Source: Mikania micrantha | Lineage: Eukaryota > Streptophyta > Magnoliopsida > Asterales > Asteraceae | Assembly (NCBI GenBank): GCA_009363875.1 | Contig: CM018680.1 | Coordinates: forward strand, 12,221,625-12,285,624 | Direction: 5' to 3' | DNA: 64,000 nucleotides | In this document: positions 33,568 to 45,214 of the stretch, piece by piece | How positions within the stretch are numbered: the stretch's first letter is position 1 | How the letters are laid out: every line of letters starts with the position of its first letter | Notes under the pieces: generated by a model | What the model saw: only the letters and a program-made list of their open reading frames with translations | Told to the model about the DNA's origin: nothing | Database searches by the model: none | Program-made: the position numbers and the translations under genes

Positions 33568-35895
33568 TTAAACTGTTTCATCTATAGGATTACAAACAAC
33601 ATGATTACCTCTCATATTGATACATCCATCTATATTGCACCGGACCACCAAGAAGAGATGTATCACGAGATGTTCCATTGAATCAAATAAAGCAGGAGGA
33701 AATACTTTCTCCAATTTGCATACAATTGGAACAATATTGCGCTTCATTTTAAGCAAGTCCTCTACATGCAATGTTTTAGAGTATAAGACCCTAAAGAACA
33801 TGCACAACTCTGTGACAGCCTCATATGTTTCTTTTGAAACAAATCCTTGAATAACAATTGGAAGCAATCGTTGCATAAACACGTGACAATCATGACTTTT
33901 AAAGGGGTAAAAACTGTTGTCTTCTACCTTAACACAATTCCCTATATTTGATGCATAACCATCTGGAAACTTAAGTTTTTTCAACCACACGCAAACTTTT
34001 TTAACGTCACTTTTTTGCATAGTGTAATTTCCCCTGACTTTGGCCATTTTCCCATTCTTCCGACAAACGAGATTTAAAGGACGTCGATCACAAAGAAGCT
34101 CAATGTCGTGCCTTGCCTTCAGAGTGTCTTTGGATTTGTTGGTGCCCATAATTGTGTGAAATATATTATCAAATACATTCTTTTCGATGTGCATCACGTC
34201 AAGGTTGTGTCGGATCAACAAGTGACGCCAATATGGAAGCTCCCAAAAGATGCTTCTCTTGACCCAATTATGTGTCTCTCCAAAACCATGTGGTTTTTCA
34301 TAATCTTTACCATATGGGGTACCTTGGTAAATAGTGGGAAAATGTTGAATAATCTGCCATATTTCATCTCCGGTTGGATATGGGATACATCTTACGCGTG
34401 ACACTGTTTTGTTTTTCAGAAAGTTAATACCATCTTTCAAGAAACAATGTCTTGAGGAAAGATATTGTCTATGACAGTCAAACCAACACGGTTTCCATCC
34501 AAACGACAAGTTGAATGATCCTGGTTCATTCAAGCAATAAGGGCAAGATAACTTACCATGCGTACTCCATCCGGACAACATTCCATAAGTAGGGAAGTCA
34601 CTAATTGTCCATATCAATACTACTCTCCTTTGAAAGTTATTTCTTCGATATGCATCATAGGTTTCAATGCCATCTGTGAACAAAATCCTCAACTCGTCTA
34701 CTAAAGGTTGAAGAAAAACGTCCAAATTATGAGTGGGATTCTTTGGACCAGGAATGATCAAAGGAAGTTGTATGTATTGCTCTTTCAAAGCCAACCAAGG
34801 AGGTAGGTTGTAAACCGTAATAAACACCGGCCAACATGAATATGGGGTCGCACTAGAGTTATTTGGACTGAACCCATCGGTACACAACCCAAGACGTATA
34901 TTGCGAGTCTCCTGTGCAAACTCAGGAAATACTGAGTCAAAATGGTTCCAGGCTTGACCATCACTAGGATGACTCATCTTTTCAGGTTGTTTAACATGAT
35001 CCGCATGCCAAGTCAAATGTTGGGCCGTCTTTTTTGAATAGAACAATCTTTGTAGTCTTGGTCCAATAGGCATATAAGTCATCACCAACTTAGGCACTTT
35101 GTTTCCTCTTTCCTTGTATCTGTATTCATGACGTACCATACAATGATCAAGATCAGAATAATCTCCGTTGAAAAGCATGCAATGGTTTTTGCATACATGA
35201 ATCCGTTGTGATGGTAACTTCAATAGCTTCTCACCATCAAGTAGAATATCTTTGATGATCGGAAGTAGTTTATCAAGTAAAGAGTCAGAAATATTACACT
35301 CTAATTTCCAGTTTAATAATCTGGTGGCAGTGGAGAGTGTACTAGCGTTTTCAGATCCGGTCCATAAAGGTTCATTTGCTTGCCTTAACATGGTATAAAA
35401 CATCTCGGCTGTTTTATTCGGATCTTGTGGCTCTTGCTGATAATAAGAATGATGATTTTGGTACATGCTTTCCAAAACCATTTGTTCATATCCAGTATCT
35501 GCACCTTGGTCGTCAACAATGTCTTGACCAGCATGCTGAGATGGTAAAGGGTTTGAACATTGACCCACCTCTTTTGTCTGAAATGACTCACCATGCAAGT
35601 ACCATACCTTATAATCATCCACGAATCCTTTGTCATATAAATGGCCCTCAACCTCCACTCTTGTCTTGTAATGAAGATTTTTGTATTGAGCGCACGGACA
35701 TTTAATTACTAAAAGTTCGACCCCATCTTTAGTTTTTTTGTGAATGTTAGTAGGGTTGTCAAAAACAAAATCCAAAAAATATTTAACGTAAGGTACAAAT
35801 GCCAGATTAAAAAAACCTTTACTAGTTAATCTCTTCGTGTACATCCATTCTCTATCAAATGACATCTTTATCAATCTATGCACAAAATTCCACAT
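33568..35895 (-). pseudogene. CACTA transposase TNP2-like (Transposase_21 family)
   Basis: A 775-codon ORF, near full length for a TNP2 core exon. Seen motifs: N-terminal FVDNPTN/KCPCAQYKN region (zinc-finger-like), FYTMLRQANEPLW, IRLGLCTDGFSPN, YNLPPWL, the LSGWSTHGKLSCPYC zinc-binding pair, GFGETHNWVKRSIFWELPYW, and HNLDVMHIEKNVFDNI, the hallmark of the Transposase_21 family. It catalyses cleavage at CACTA ends. The last ~25 codons are out of frame: homology (GGPVQYRWMYQYER) moves to another frame near 33650, so a small indel has disabled it or marks an exon edge. Start: first ATG of the open frame at 35895. Confidence 0.9.
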
Positions 35896-36014
35896 GTTTA
35901 GAACTCATTAAACAAAAAAAGTAAGCATAGAGATTAATAGTTCCCCATCCCTGGGCACACCCCCAAAATAAAATAAAAATAAAGATGAAGATAAAGGAAA
36001 AATAAAAGAAGACA

Positions 36015-36092
36015 TTGACTTGTTATCATCTTTAATTTCTATAAAAACTTGAACCGTAATCTTCTTGGGCTCTTCAATTCGTTAACTTGACT
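36015..36092 (+). promoter_or_regulatory. promoter-like block with TATA box and two W-box cores
   Basis: TATAAAA at 36040-36046 lies about 75 bp upstream of the ATG at 36119. TTGACT (the W-box core bound by WRKY factors) occurs at 36015-36020 and 36087-36092. This spacing is that of a normal plant promoter and is unlike the surrounding transposon DNA. Confidence 0.45.
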
Positions 36093-36118
36093 AACCAAAG
36101 ACTTAGTTAATTATAACA

Positions 36119-36184
36119 ATGGTGGAGGTTTCTCTTGGTATTGATCTTAACGTCACTCCCTTTGATAAAACTAATGATACCAAT
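36119..36184 (+). pseudogene. first-exon fragment, possibly WRKY group IIa-like, with DLNxxP motif
   Basis: ATG at 36119 opens a 22-codon frame containing SLGIDLNVTPF, which holds an EAR-type repression motif (DLNxxP), and runs to a good 5' splice site AAT/GTAAGT at 36184/36185. After an intron-like stretch ending in TATCAG (36317), a second region (to about 36420) has a frame with LTSNSVKRKLSE, broken by a stop and a frameshift. Group IIa WRKY proteins begin with such a DLN motif followed by a short Lys/Arg-rich second exon. The WRKY domain itself is absent. The family guess is inference; what is seen is a promoter, start, EAR motif and donor site. Confidence 0.35.
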
Positions 36185-36317
36185 GTAAGTATACCTCAAG
36201 GTCCTCAATTTGATCATAAGCCTAAGCCTATATTTGGTTAAAAGTGTACATACATACATACATACATAACATATATGGGTGGTATTTTATGTTGTTTTGT
36301 ATGTGTATGAATATCAG

Positions 36318-36420
36318 AATATAAACGATGATAAAAAAATTATGTTAAAAAATTAACGCAAGACAATGATTTGTTGACATCTAATTCTGTTAAAAGAAAG
36401 TTAAGTGAGTGTGATGAGTG
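36318..36420 (+). pseudogene. candidate second exon of the EAR-motif fragment, frameshifted
   Basis: Follows a TATCAG acceptor. The frame entering from exon 1 meets a stop after about 12 codons; a shifted frame gives NDLLTSNSVKRKLSECDE. No further exon is recognised downstream. Confidence 0.3.
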
Positions 36421-37399
36421 GAACACCTGTTGCGTGACCTGGGTGAATAGGAGCCGAATGCTTTAGTTTTTAGTTATTTGCTATTTCTTGTTTGAACTCA
36501 CTTCTATGTCCTTAAATCATTTGATGATAATATTCTGTTAAAAGAAAGTTTATGCAGGGACTATATTGGCTGTTGGGCTAAAGTTAGGGGCTACTATGTT
36601 TGGGATCCAAGGTACCAGCGCATGGCTGGTCCATCATAGGTCTTTGGAGGCATGCTATTATCTGTCTATTATTTCATTTTTGCTCTCCCACACACTCATG
36701 AAATTAATATGATTTCAGTAATCTTTTTCGTGTATTTGGCTCGACTCCCTTTAGTACAGAAGCAAAAACCCAATGACACAAATGGTAACTCATTTGATTT
36801 CACAACAAAATTACTCAACAACAGATTAGGGATGTAAACTTAGAGATGCAAATTAAGCACATATGCAAATAGCTAGAAGATTTTGAGTGTTTATTCTTAC
36901 TGGTAACCGTTGCCTCCTTTGGTAGCTTCCTCACTCGGTCTGACGGCTGCATGCGGTTTTGCTGGTCGTCGGTCGCTGGGGCTGCCGGTCAGTTCTCAGC
37001 TTCATTGGTACACATATATGTAATTTATAAATCATTTTATTATTGAAAATAAAATAAATAAAGGTATACAAATATGTATTTTATAGATTATTTTATTTAA
37101 AATAAATAATAATAAAAGGTTAATTATTAGTAAACTTAATAATTATTTACATATATGTATTTTAAAAGTTTACTTTAGTATTATTTTTAAAAGAATAGTA
37201 AATGGTTAATTAAAGCTGTGTTAGTTTAGCTAAATAAGTGTAAATAATTAATAAAAATTATTTTATGAATTTTCTGAATAATTTATTCATCTCAGATTAA
37301 TAAAAATATTAATTAAGATCTTTAGGAATTTTTTTATAAAGAAAAATGGGATGGAAAAGGCTTAAAGAGAATCAAAAACCCAAAAACCATGTCGGTTGT
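36421..37399. other. unassigned spacer with a 19-bp direct repeat
   Basis: No gene recognised. A 19-bp word beginning ATTCTGTTAAAAG occurs at 36384-36402 and again at 36532-36550. A short GC-rich patch lies at 36900-37000. AT-rich thereafter. Confidence 0.4.
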
Positions 37400-37401
37400 A
37401 T

Positions 37402-37464
37402 GGTTCGAACCCGAGTCTAGCATCCCCAGCACCAGGCACCAGCGCCTTAACCGCTGGGCTGGGA
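37402..37464 (-). other. tRNA-like sequence with A-box and B-box
   Basis: On the minus strand CAGCGGTTAAGGCGCTGG resembles the D-arm/A-box of class II (Leu/Ser) tRNAs. GGGTTCGAACC, a canonical B-box, follows about 35 bp later. The anticodon stem and acceptor pairing are not convincing. Most likely a tRNA-derived SINE head or tRNA pseudogene. It could still be an internal RNA polymerase III promoter. Confidence 0.45.
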
Positions 37465-38430
37465 GGGAATTCATTGAACATGCTCGAATCAGAATAAACT
37501 TAAACATATACTACAATCGGTCTAGATCTCGTATGAACCCTAATTGGGTTTCGTTTCCAATTCGATCAAGATACCGAGTATAAGCCCTCAAGATGATAGG
37601 GCTTTTGATCTAATCCTAAAACCTAGTGGGATGGCATAGAAACCTACATGGAATGATTAGAAAGCGATGGTGTTAGAGTCTCATGCAGGTCCGGTCGGTC
37701 GTGGCTTCGAATCCGGCTTCAGAGCGCTTGAAATTGCGTTTAGATGATTCAGAAAAGTTAGAAAGAGTTGGGCGAATGAAATGGGTGTATGAATCGAGTT
37801 TTTATACACGAGAGTGTTGAGTTCTAATTTTGGTTGAGCTTGCGTAATAATGAAGATCAAATCTTCTTTATTCGAAGTGATTTTGTTTAAATCGGTTGGT
37901 TTATACGATCTGTGTGCTCGTTTTATCATCAAATACATTCCCAAATTGGTTCTAAACGTGTGGATATGCTGTTGAAAGGAGCCGGGTCGCGATCGGGTCG
38001 GCGGGTCGGGTGTATGGGGCTGGGTCGACTGCTGGGTGAAGAAGGAAGGTGGGGGTTTGGGATATTTACAATTCTGGTCCTCCTACTCTCTAATCCTTAT
38101 TGTTTCGGCTTTTAAACTTCTCCCCCTCACATATTAAGTTTATAAAACTTAATTTTTAGCCCCTTAATTTGTATCAAAGTTTATAAAATTATTTTTAAGG
38201 GTTTCATTAAATAAGTTTATAAATCTAAAAATTTATATGAGTTTTCATTTGATCCTTTTATTATCTACATAAAAACTTTACTTAATTATTTATTTTATTT
38301 ATATTTATAAATGTATCATCATCATTATTATTATTATCTTGTATAATAATTCTTTATTATATATTATAAAAAAATGTATTACACATAGATTTATATAAAA
38401 AGAATTTATTTTGTAACATTTTGTTTAATG
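37465..38430. other. no gene recognised; short GC-rich patch
   Basis: 37980-38060 is rich in GGGTCGG words. The rest is AT-rich. Small ORFs on both strands have no motifs. Possibly an old LTR but no ends were found. Confidence 0.4.

Positions 38431-38432
<2 letters not shown>

Positions 38433-38478
<46 letters not shown>
38433..38478. repeat. (AT)n microsatellite
   Basis: About 23 uninterrupted AT dinucleotides. Confidence 0.95.
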
Positions 38479-38482
<4 letters not shown>

Positions 38483-39140
38483 TTTCGTAAAATAAATCTA
38501 GTTGAATTATAAACGTTTTGTAACGTATAGAATAATTTGTTTAAGAATTTTAATCAACTTGTTTATCGAATGCATATACGAACACCAATGTTTTCAATGA
38601 ACACTCGTACCTTTATTTTATTATAATTCGAACATGATTACAATTCATTAAAGGCATAGAAAAACCTAGGGATTACATTTAAAGCCCTAGATATCGTTTA
38701 AAATAAAATAATACATTTTTTTATTTTATATTTCCTACAGGTTTTTGACCAACATATTATTTATTGTTTTAATTATTCTTTTTGCTATTTTACCGATAAC
38801 GTTCCAGACATATATTTTAATTAATTTTATTTTTAAATTTTTGGTCGGAATTTCGTCTGAAGAACTCACAAAAGAACCTTAATTCGTGAGATTAAACAAG
38901 CGTTATAGTTAAAAATAATGGAGAAATTTGCAGTACCCACATTATCTGCCTTCAATACAAGCATGCTCGTTCCTTAGGGAGAAGCCGATCACCGTAGGGA
39001 GGCGGAGAACTGGAGAAGCAGACGCCACAAAAGCCGTTCGCCGGAACTGGAAGGTTGGAAGCGACGGCGGTGATCGTATACTTGTCGCCGGACAGAAAAG
39101 TAGGGAGGCGCCAGATGTGGGGAGCGGGAACGAGAGTAGG
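38479..39140. other. spacer; GC-rich 39000-39130 without recognised product
   Basis: ORFs overlap on both strands at 38928-39179 (79 and 75 codons), but neither shows family motifs; the GC-rich patch resembles a leader or exon fragment. Confidence 0.35.
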
Positions 39141-39146
39141 GAGGGG

Positions 39147-39315
39147 TTTTTTTTGGCTAGTGAGTGAATGGATAGGCATGAATAAAACCCTAACTTAGTG
39201 AATGGACTATGGAGAAGTAGGGAGTTTTTTTTGGCTAGTGAGTGAATGGATAGGCGTGAATAAAACCCTAACTTAGTGAATGGACTATGGAGAAGTAGGG
39301 AGTTTTTTTTGGCTG
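39147..39315. repeat. 78-bp tandem duplication
   Basis: TTTTTTTTGGCTAG recurs at about 39147, 39225 and (partially) 39303. The units differ by a single GCATG/GCGTG change over the aligned stretch, so it is a recent tandem duplication. Confidence 0.85.
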
Positions 39316-39529
39316 GATAGTGTATTTTGAGAAAAAGAAATTATGAAAAAAAAAACAAAGTGTTCCTTAAATGGATTCTTTTTTTAATTGCTGTCAAATT
39401 GGAAATTGTTTGAAATTTGGTAATACTTATTATTTTTTTAATTATTATGATTATTGCTATTAATATTAATGTTATAATGGTTATAATAATAATAAAATAA
39501 GCTTAAACAATATTAATAACAATGTATTA

Positions 39530-41344
39530 CGACTCATTTGCAACCCCCAATTCTTCCTATTTCCGTCACAGATGTGTCACAAAAGTTTTTAAACTAATAT
39601 TTTATTTTTGTAGCTGATGAGTCGCTAAATTTTTTAATGAATATAAGATACATTGTAAATGTGCCGCAAATATTAGGTAATTTAACATTACGTCATAAAT
39701 GTGTAGCAAATTGCTACAACCAAATATTGTTTAACATTTTTTTGATGTTTAAAATGTAGTTTTTTCAATCTATATTTTAAACAACTTAACTATACGTAAA
39801 ATACTTTTATTTCACAAACTAATGCATATTTTACTAGTGTGTATGTGCGGCACACCATTATGTTTACGTTAATACATTTATAAAAGGATATTATAATTAC
39901 TGGCTTCTGATGCTAGTTACACGCTTATGTACATAACTTTATAGTAGAGGTATGTTTGTTAGATGAAAGTATTTTACTTATAATGAAGTTGTACAAAAGT
40001 TTGATTAAAAAAAGTTACGTTTAAACATCGAAAATAAAAACAAAAAGTATAACCATTGATAAATGCGTAGCAAATATGTAGCAAGTGTAGCAAGTTGCTA
40101 CACATTTGCTACGCATTCTGAAAACCAAATTGTGTTTCATGCTTTCCGACGCTCAAACAACGCCTTTTCTTATCCATCTTTTATACAACTTCACTATGCG
40201 TAACATCCTTTTATTTCACCAACTTATACGAATAATAATCATGTATATGCGTGTTACACCAATACGTTTACACTTATATGATTATAAAATGTTATTCTAA
40301 GTGCTGACTTCTAACGACACACACTTACGTACATAACTTTACAATAAGTATGAGTTTGTGGGATGAAATTATATCACTTATCATGATTTTGTACAAAATT
40401 TGGATAAAAAGTAACGTTTAAGTCTCAAAAAAAGAAAATACAATTTCTAACCGTTGGTAACTGTGTAGCAAATGCGTAGCAAGTTGCTACCCATTTGCTA
40501 CGTAGTCCTATAACCAGCATTAGTTTTATGTTTTCCCGATGTTCAAACGTCGTGATTTTTTATATATCTTTTACGCACTTTCATTATATGTAATATGCTT
40601 ATATTTCGCCAAATTAGACAAGTTATGCTCATGTATATGCATGTGTGCACCATTACGTTGATATTTATACTATTATGAAAGAATATTAGATACTGACATC
40701 GAAAAATACACACTTACGTACATAATTTTACAATGTGCATAAGTTTGTGGAATGAAAGTACTTCATTTGTGATGAAATTGTATAAAATTTGGACAAAAAA
40801 ATAATGCTTAACCCTCAAAAGACCAAGGACAAATTTTAGTTGAAGTGCGTAGCAAATGTGTAGCAAGTGGCTACACATTTGCTACGCATTCTGACAATCA
40901 AATTGTGTTGCATGCTTTCCCGACGCTCAAACGACGTCTTTTCTTATCCATCTTTTATACAACTTCACTATGCGTGATATCCTTTTATTTCACCAACTTA
41001 TACGAATAATAATCATGTATATGTGTTACACCAATACGTTTATACTTATAATATTATAAAAGGTTATTCTAAGTGCTGACTTCTAACAACACAGACTTAC
41101 GAACATAACTTTACAATAAGTATGAGTTTGTGGGATGAAATTATATCACTTGTCATGATTTTGTACAAAAGTTGGATAAAAATGGGCAACGTTTAAGTCT
41201 CAAAATAAGAAAATACAATTTCTAACAGTTGGTAATTGTGTAGCAAATGCGTAGCAATTTGCTACGCAGTCCTAGAACCAACATTAGTTTTATGTTTTCC
41301 CGATGTTCAAACGTCGTGATTTTTGATTTATAAACTTTCATTAT
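39530..41344. repeat. CACTA-type higher-order repeat array, left part
   Basis: Units of about 384-398 bp are marked by an inverted GTAGCAAATG...CATTTGCTAC block at about 40064, 40462, 40846 and 41237. Alternate units carry GCATTCTGAC (type A) or GTAGTCCTA/GCAGTCCTA (type B) after the palindrome, so the real repeat is an A-B dimer of about 780 bp. The first 500 bp (39530-40060) are more diverged GTCGCAAATGTG-type sequence. The array is interrupted at 41344 by the chromovirus. Confidence 0.85.
40846..40888. repeat. perfect 19-bp inverted repeat (5-nt loop)
   Basis: Arm 40846-40864 (TGCGTAGCAAATGTGTAGC) pairs exactly with 40870-40888; the loop is AAGTG. Equivalent but less perfect palindromes occur in the other units. 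Confidence 0.9.
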
Positions 41345-43495
41345 TGTGACAATTGCGGTTGAGAAATCACGTCATTGATGATGTGAGCACATTTGGTTCT
41401 TCTAGAAATCCACGTTGATTTAACGATCGTAATTATTACAGGTTGATAGAATGCGAGAAATGAGGAACGTGGCCGAAAACCGTGAGCAAAACGGAGTCCT
41501 GGATTGCCCGGAATTGAAAAACGAAGAAAAATTTCTAAGTGCTGAACAAATGGGCTCGTCACGGTATGCGGAGGTGGGCTTGAGAGTCCTCCACGGTACG
41601 CGATGCATGAAAATATCTTAGATTCCTCCGGATTCCTTCGTGGTACACGAAGCCTCTTTTGGCTTCCCGCCGCGGTACGCGACGGGTGAGGCGGTGGAGA
41701 AAGTTGATATTTTCTTCAGAATCATGCATAATGTTAAAATTTTAAACCTCTCACACAAACTCGCTTCACAGACCAAAATATCGACCAAACCACCATCAAA
41801 TCACCACTTTCAAGCTTTCTAATCGTGTGGATCGCACCAGGGATCATCTCTACAAGTTCTGATCGTTGTTTTAACCGCAGAACTCCGTTTGATTTGGTAA
41901 TGATTCAATTTTAACCTTCTAGTTTGAGTTTGATTGATTAGATCTTGATTTTTAACGTAATGACATAGTTAGGATTGTTGATTATTGCCTAGATGATGGC
42001 TAGGATTGATTACAAACAAAGAACACGATGTTTTAACGGTTAAATCCTTGTTTTGATCCGTTGTAATGCCCGGTTTGCATGAAATCATATCGATGATTAT
42101 AATGGTTTAATCCATTTGATTATGACAATATAGGTGATTAGTTCGATTAATCTTTGAAATGCAAGGTTAAATCCAAGTGTTTCAAACTAATCACAATCAT
42201 TAACATACTCATTAGAACAATTATTTGATGTTTATGATAACAGTCAGATTAGTATGTTAAACATGGTTATTACACCTATTTTGATGCTACATTGTGATAT
42301 TTCAGGATATTCAGGTAATCAATAACAAGGATCGATCATTCCAAAGCCATTAAACCATCTAGAAACTGTTTTAGCATTATAATCAACAACATTAACTATT
42401 TGGTTAATCCGAGACTATTCTGATTAATCAAGAGTGTCATCAACCTTGTATTAGGAATCTAATGCAATGTAGGTTCCCACATTATCATACATTGTATGAT
42501 ATAATACTAAAGTAACCAATTAAACATTTAATATCAGTTTGATGACTTCCAAAGCAATGTCTTTGACATTGAACGTTCAGAAAGATCTAATCAGTAAGCT
42601 AGAACATAAATAACTCATTAAATATAACTAAATGCATAATCATCTCTTTGTTATCAGCTTCGAGATATTTTGCTACCTCTATATTATCAGTTGAGTTTCG
42701 TACAACCCCTTTTATTTTAATCTTTTATAAACATCGGGGAACACTGCTGAACTTTTATTGAACATATGATATGTATCACTGTTATCTGCGTGATTTCATG
42801 TGATTGCTAAGAACTTGTGGATTTCATGGGATTTTGCCGTTAGTATCTTTATCACAGTATCAAAAGCCCTCATTCTTTGAACTGTATCTAGTGAACCCAT
42901 GTGGGGCCGAATAGAAAACATTGATAGTACTATTGGCTGACAACCCATTTGCCGAGAGCTTGCAACTCCCCATGGTGCAAATGTTTGTTATGTATTTCCA
43001 AAACTTCTTAATGTAAGTGATAAACATTAAGACAATGAGGCACCAAGATATTTACCGACGGGTAGTATCTTCACATAACAACAACATAACAGTCCGAAAG
43101 GAACTAGATACAGGTCCCATGGTTATCTTGAACATAACATTTTGTGAACTTATATCACATATCATATTGTGGAACATAAACTGTATGAACTCACCAGCTT
43201 TGTGCTGACGTTTCAAACTTAAATCTTTTTGCATGGAAACTGTAAACGCCGGTGAGGACACACTTTTGGAGTACTCACACTTGAATAATTTAGTTTTGTA
43301 ATTAAACAAACTTAGTTGTACGCTGTAATGTAATTGTGATTGCGGCATCCTTGTAATGTACTTATTTTAAGTTAAACTGTATGCTTGTAATATCGGATCA
43401 AGTAAGTCACATCTCACCTCAGAGACATCACCACTATGCTTCCGCAACCGTTTCAGTGATATCATCAACAGGTGACGAGAGGTGGGGGTGTGACA
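41345..43495 (+). repeat. 5' LTR of chromovirus
   Basis: Starts TGTGACAATTGC, ends GGTGTGACA. Contains a GCGGTACGCG-type cluster at about 41540-41690 and a pyrimidine-rich/promoter-like stretch after it. Differences to the 3' LTR are concentrated in the first 350 bp and include many C/T changes at CpG. Confidence 0.95.
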
Positions 43496-43498
43496 GGG

Positions 43499-43510
43499 TG
43501 GTATCAGAGC
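43499..43510 (+). promoter_or_regulatory. chromovirus primer-binding site
   Basis: TGGTATCAGAGC, complementary to initiator-Met tRNA, 3 bp after the LTR. Confidence 0.95.
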
Positions 43511-43854
43511 CACAGGTTATAGAGAATTAGGTTGATTTAGAGACCTAGACTATAACCATAGGCTCGAATAGTAACACAGAGAGCACCGAACATAACAACT
43601 GAACAAAACTTGTTTTGAACTAAGCCAGGATAATCAGGTGGTACGAATTCCAGTTATGAGTGGCCGGCATAACTGAAATTTGCAACGCGTGTGCGTTCTA
43701 GTTTAATTTAATTCAAGCGGAACATTAATAACTATAAAGACGAATAGTTGTTGGGAGATAGGAAAGAACATCATATCATGTCCATGTTTATGTTAAATAT
43801 GGTTATTTAATATTTACTTCATGATACTGATTAGAAATTTTGATTATACAGCGA

Positions 43855-44589
43855 TGGCAGATCAAGGTGAAAGATATATTTATCAGAGATTCCCCTATGT
43901 CGTGTTGGATGGCACCCCGAGCTCTAGTGCATGAGCAGACTCGGATCCTAGTGAGGCTTCATCTGCAGCCTCGCAGGCGACCCTGCTGGACCACATACAC
44001 CATCATCCCCCAGACCTGTTACTCCACCGCCACCACCATCACAAGTACCACCACCACTAGCATCCCCCATTGTACCTAGTCCTCCCCATTCACCCTTGGC
44101 TCATGCCTCTGCAGAGAGGAGGCAGAGTTCTTCCCCACAGAGAGTCCCTGTTTGGGACGGACTTAGGAGGATGCGGGGACAAGCCCGCAAGACCACAGGG
44201 CTACCCCTTAGACGCCAGATGGCTCCACGAGATGAGCCACAGACTGTCCATGAGGTGGGAGAATCCTCCCACCAAGCCGAGCTGCGGGCCAAATGCAGTA
44301 GGTCTCTCAAGACCTGCAGGGCTTGAGGCAAGACCTTCACCAGCATCAGACTGCCTTGGAGGATACTCGCACCACAGTACTTGAGATCCTCACTTCACAC
44401 CTGACTCTTCTGGAGTGGGTGAATCTTATGGGTACTGGCACCCAGGCTTGGAGGGCGACCATAGAGGAGCGTTTGAGTAGGACCTTTGAGACAGGTTCTG
44501 ATTGCTACATTTTGGCAGCAAATTGCAATCTGGAGAGAGATACTGCAAGGCTGGATTTGGATGATTGGTGCGCTGAGCACCGAGGCTAG
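43855..44589 (+). pseudogene. extra ORF between PBS and gag, unknown function, broken
   Basis: An ATG at 43855 (MADQGERYIYQRF) opens a frame that stops after about 26 codons. Coding-like, GC-richer sequence continues across frames: a His/Pro/Thr-rich stretch (43990-44090), a Ser/Arg-rich stretch (44096-44326, RRQSSSPQRVPVWDG) and a final helical segment (44323-44589, LRQDLHQHQTALEDTRTTVLEIL) ending in a stop. The GC content and codon-like periodicity exceed the surrounding leader. It has no Gag, protease or known accessory motif. It may be a degraded accessory protein or a captured host segment. Confidence 0.5.
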
Positions 44590-44957
44590 ACTCTTATGTT
44601 TAGCTATAGTATTAGCTACTATAGCTATTATACTAGCCTTCTTACCGTATTTCTTACGGTAAGTGTGATCAAGCATCATCCATTTTTGGGACTTGTCATT
44701 GTACATACCGTAGATGAATATGTTGTTATCTGTATGGATGTTGTAGTAACACTCGTTTGTATCAAACTTTATAATAGTGCTAATAAACGGTTGTTTTATG
44801 TATTAAATTGTGTAATGGGTTGTGTATGTAGTGTGTGACTGGTGTGTTAATATCAAATTCATATGATCAACAACTAGAAAACAAAAACAATTCAGAGGAA
44901 GAAAATATCATTGTGAGAACATATCAGGATGAGGACATATCAACTTGAGAACATATC
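44590..44957 (+). other. chromovirus leader, AT-rich
   Basis: No gene; precedes the two minisatellites. Confidence 0.5.
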
Positions 44958-45197
44958 AATATGTGAACATTTCTGTATGAGAACATATCTATTGCCAGTA
45001 TGGCAATGTATCATATCAATATGTGAACATTTCTGTGTGAGAACATATCTATTACAAGTATGGCAATGTATCATATCACTGTGAGAACAATTCTGTGTGA
45101 GAACATATCTATTGCCAGTATGGCAATGTATCATATCACTGTGAGAACTATTCTGTGTGAGAACATATCTATTGCCAGTGTGGCAATATATCATATC
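44958..45197 (+). repeat. 60-bp minisatellite, 4 units, in chromovirus leader
   Basis: Units start at 44958, 45018, 45078 and 45138 with exact 60-bp spacing and contain GAGAACATATCTATTGCCAG. Units 1-2 and 3-4 differ at a few shared positions (AATATGTGAAC versus ACTGTGAGAAC), suggesting stepwise doubling. Confidence 0.95.
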
Positions 45198-45214
45198 ATT
45201 GTGAGAACAAAGTC

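Noticed and set aside
36652..36837. 61-codon ORF after the WRKY-like fragment
   Set aside because: No motif, hydrophobic AT-rich chance composition; not in frame with the fragment.
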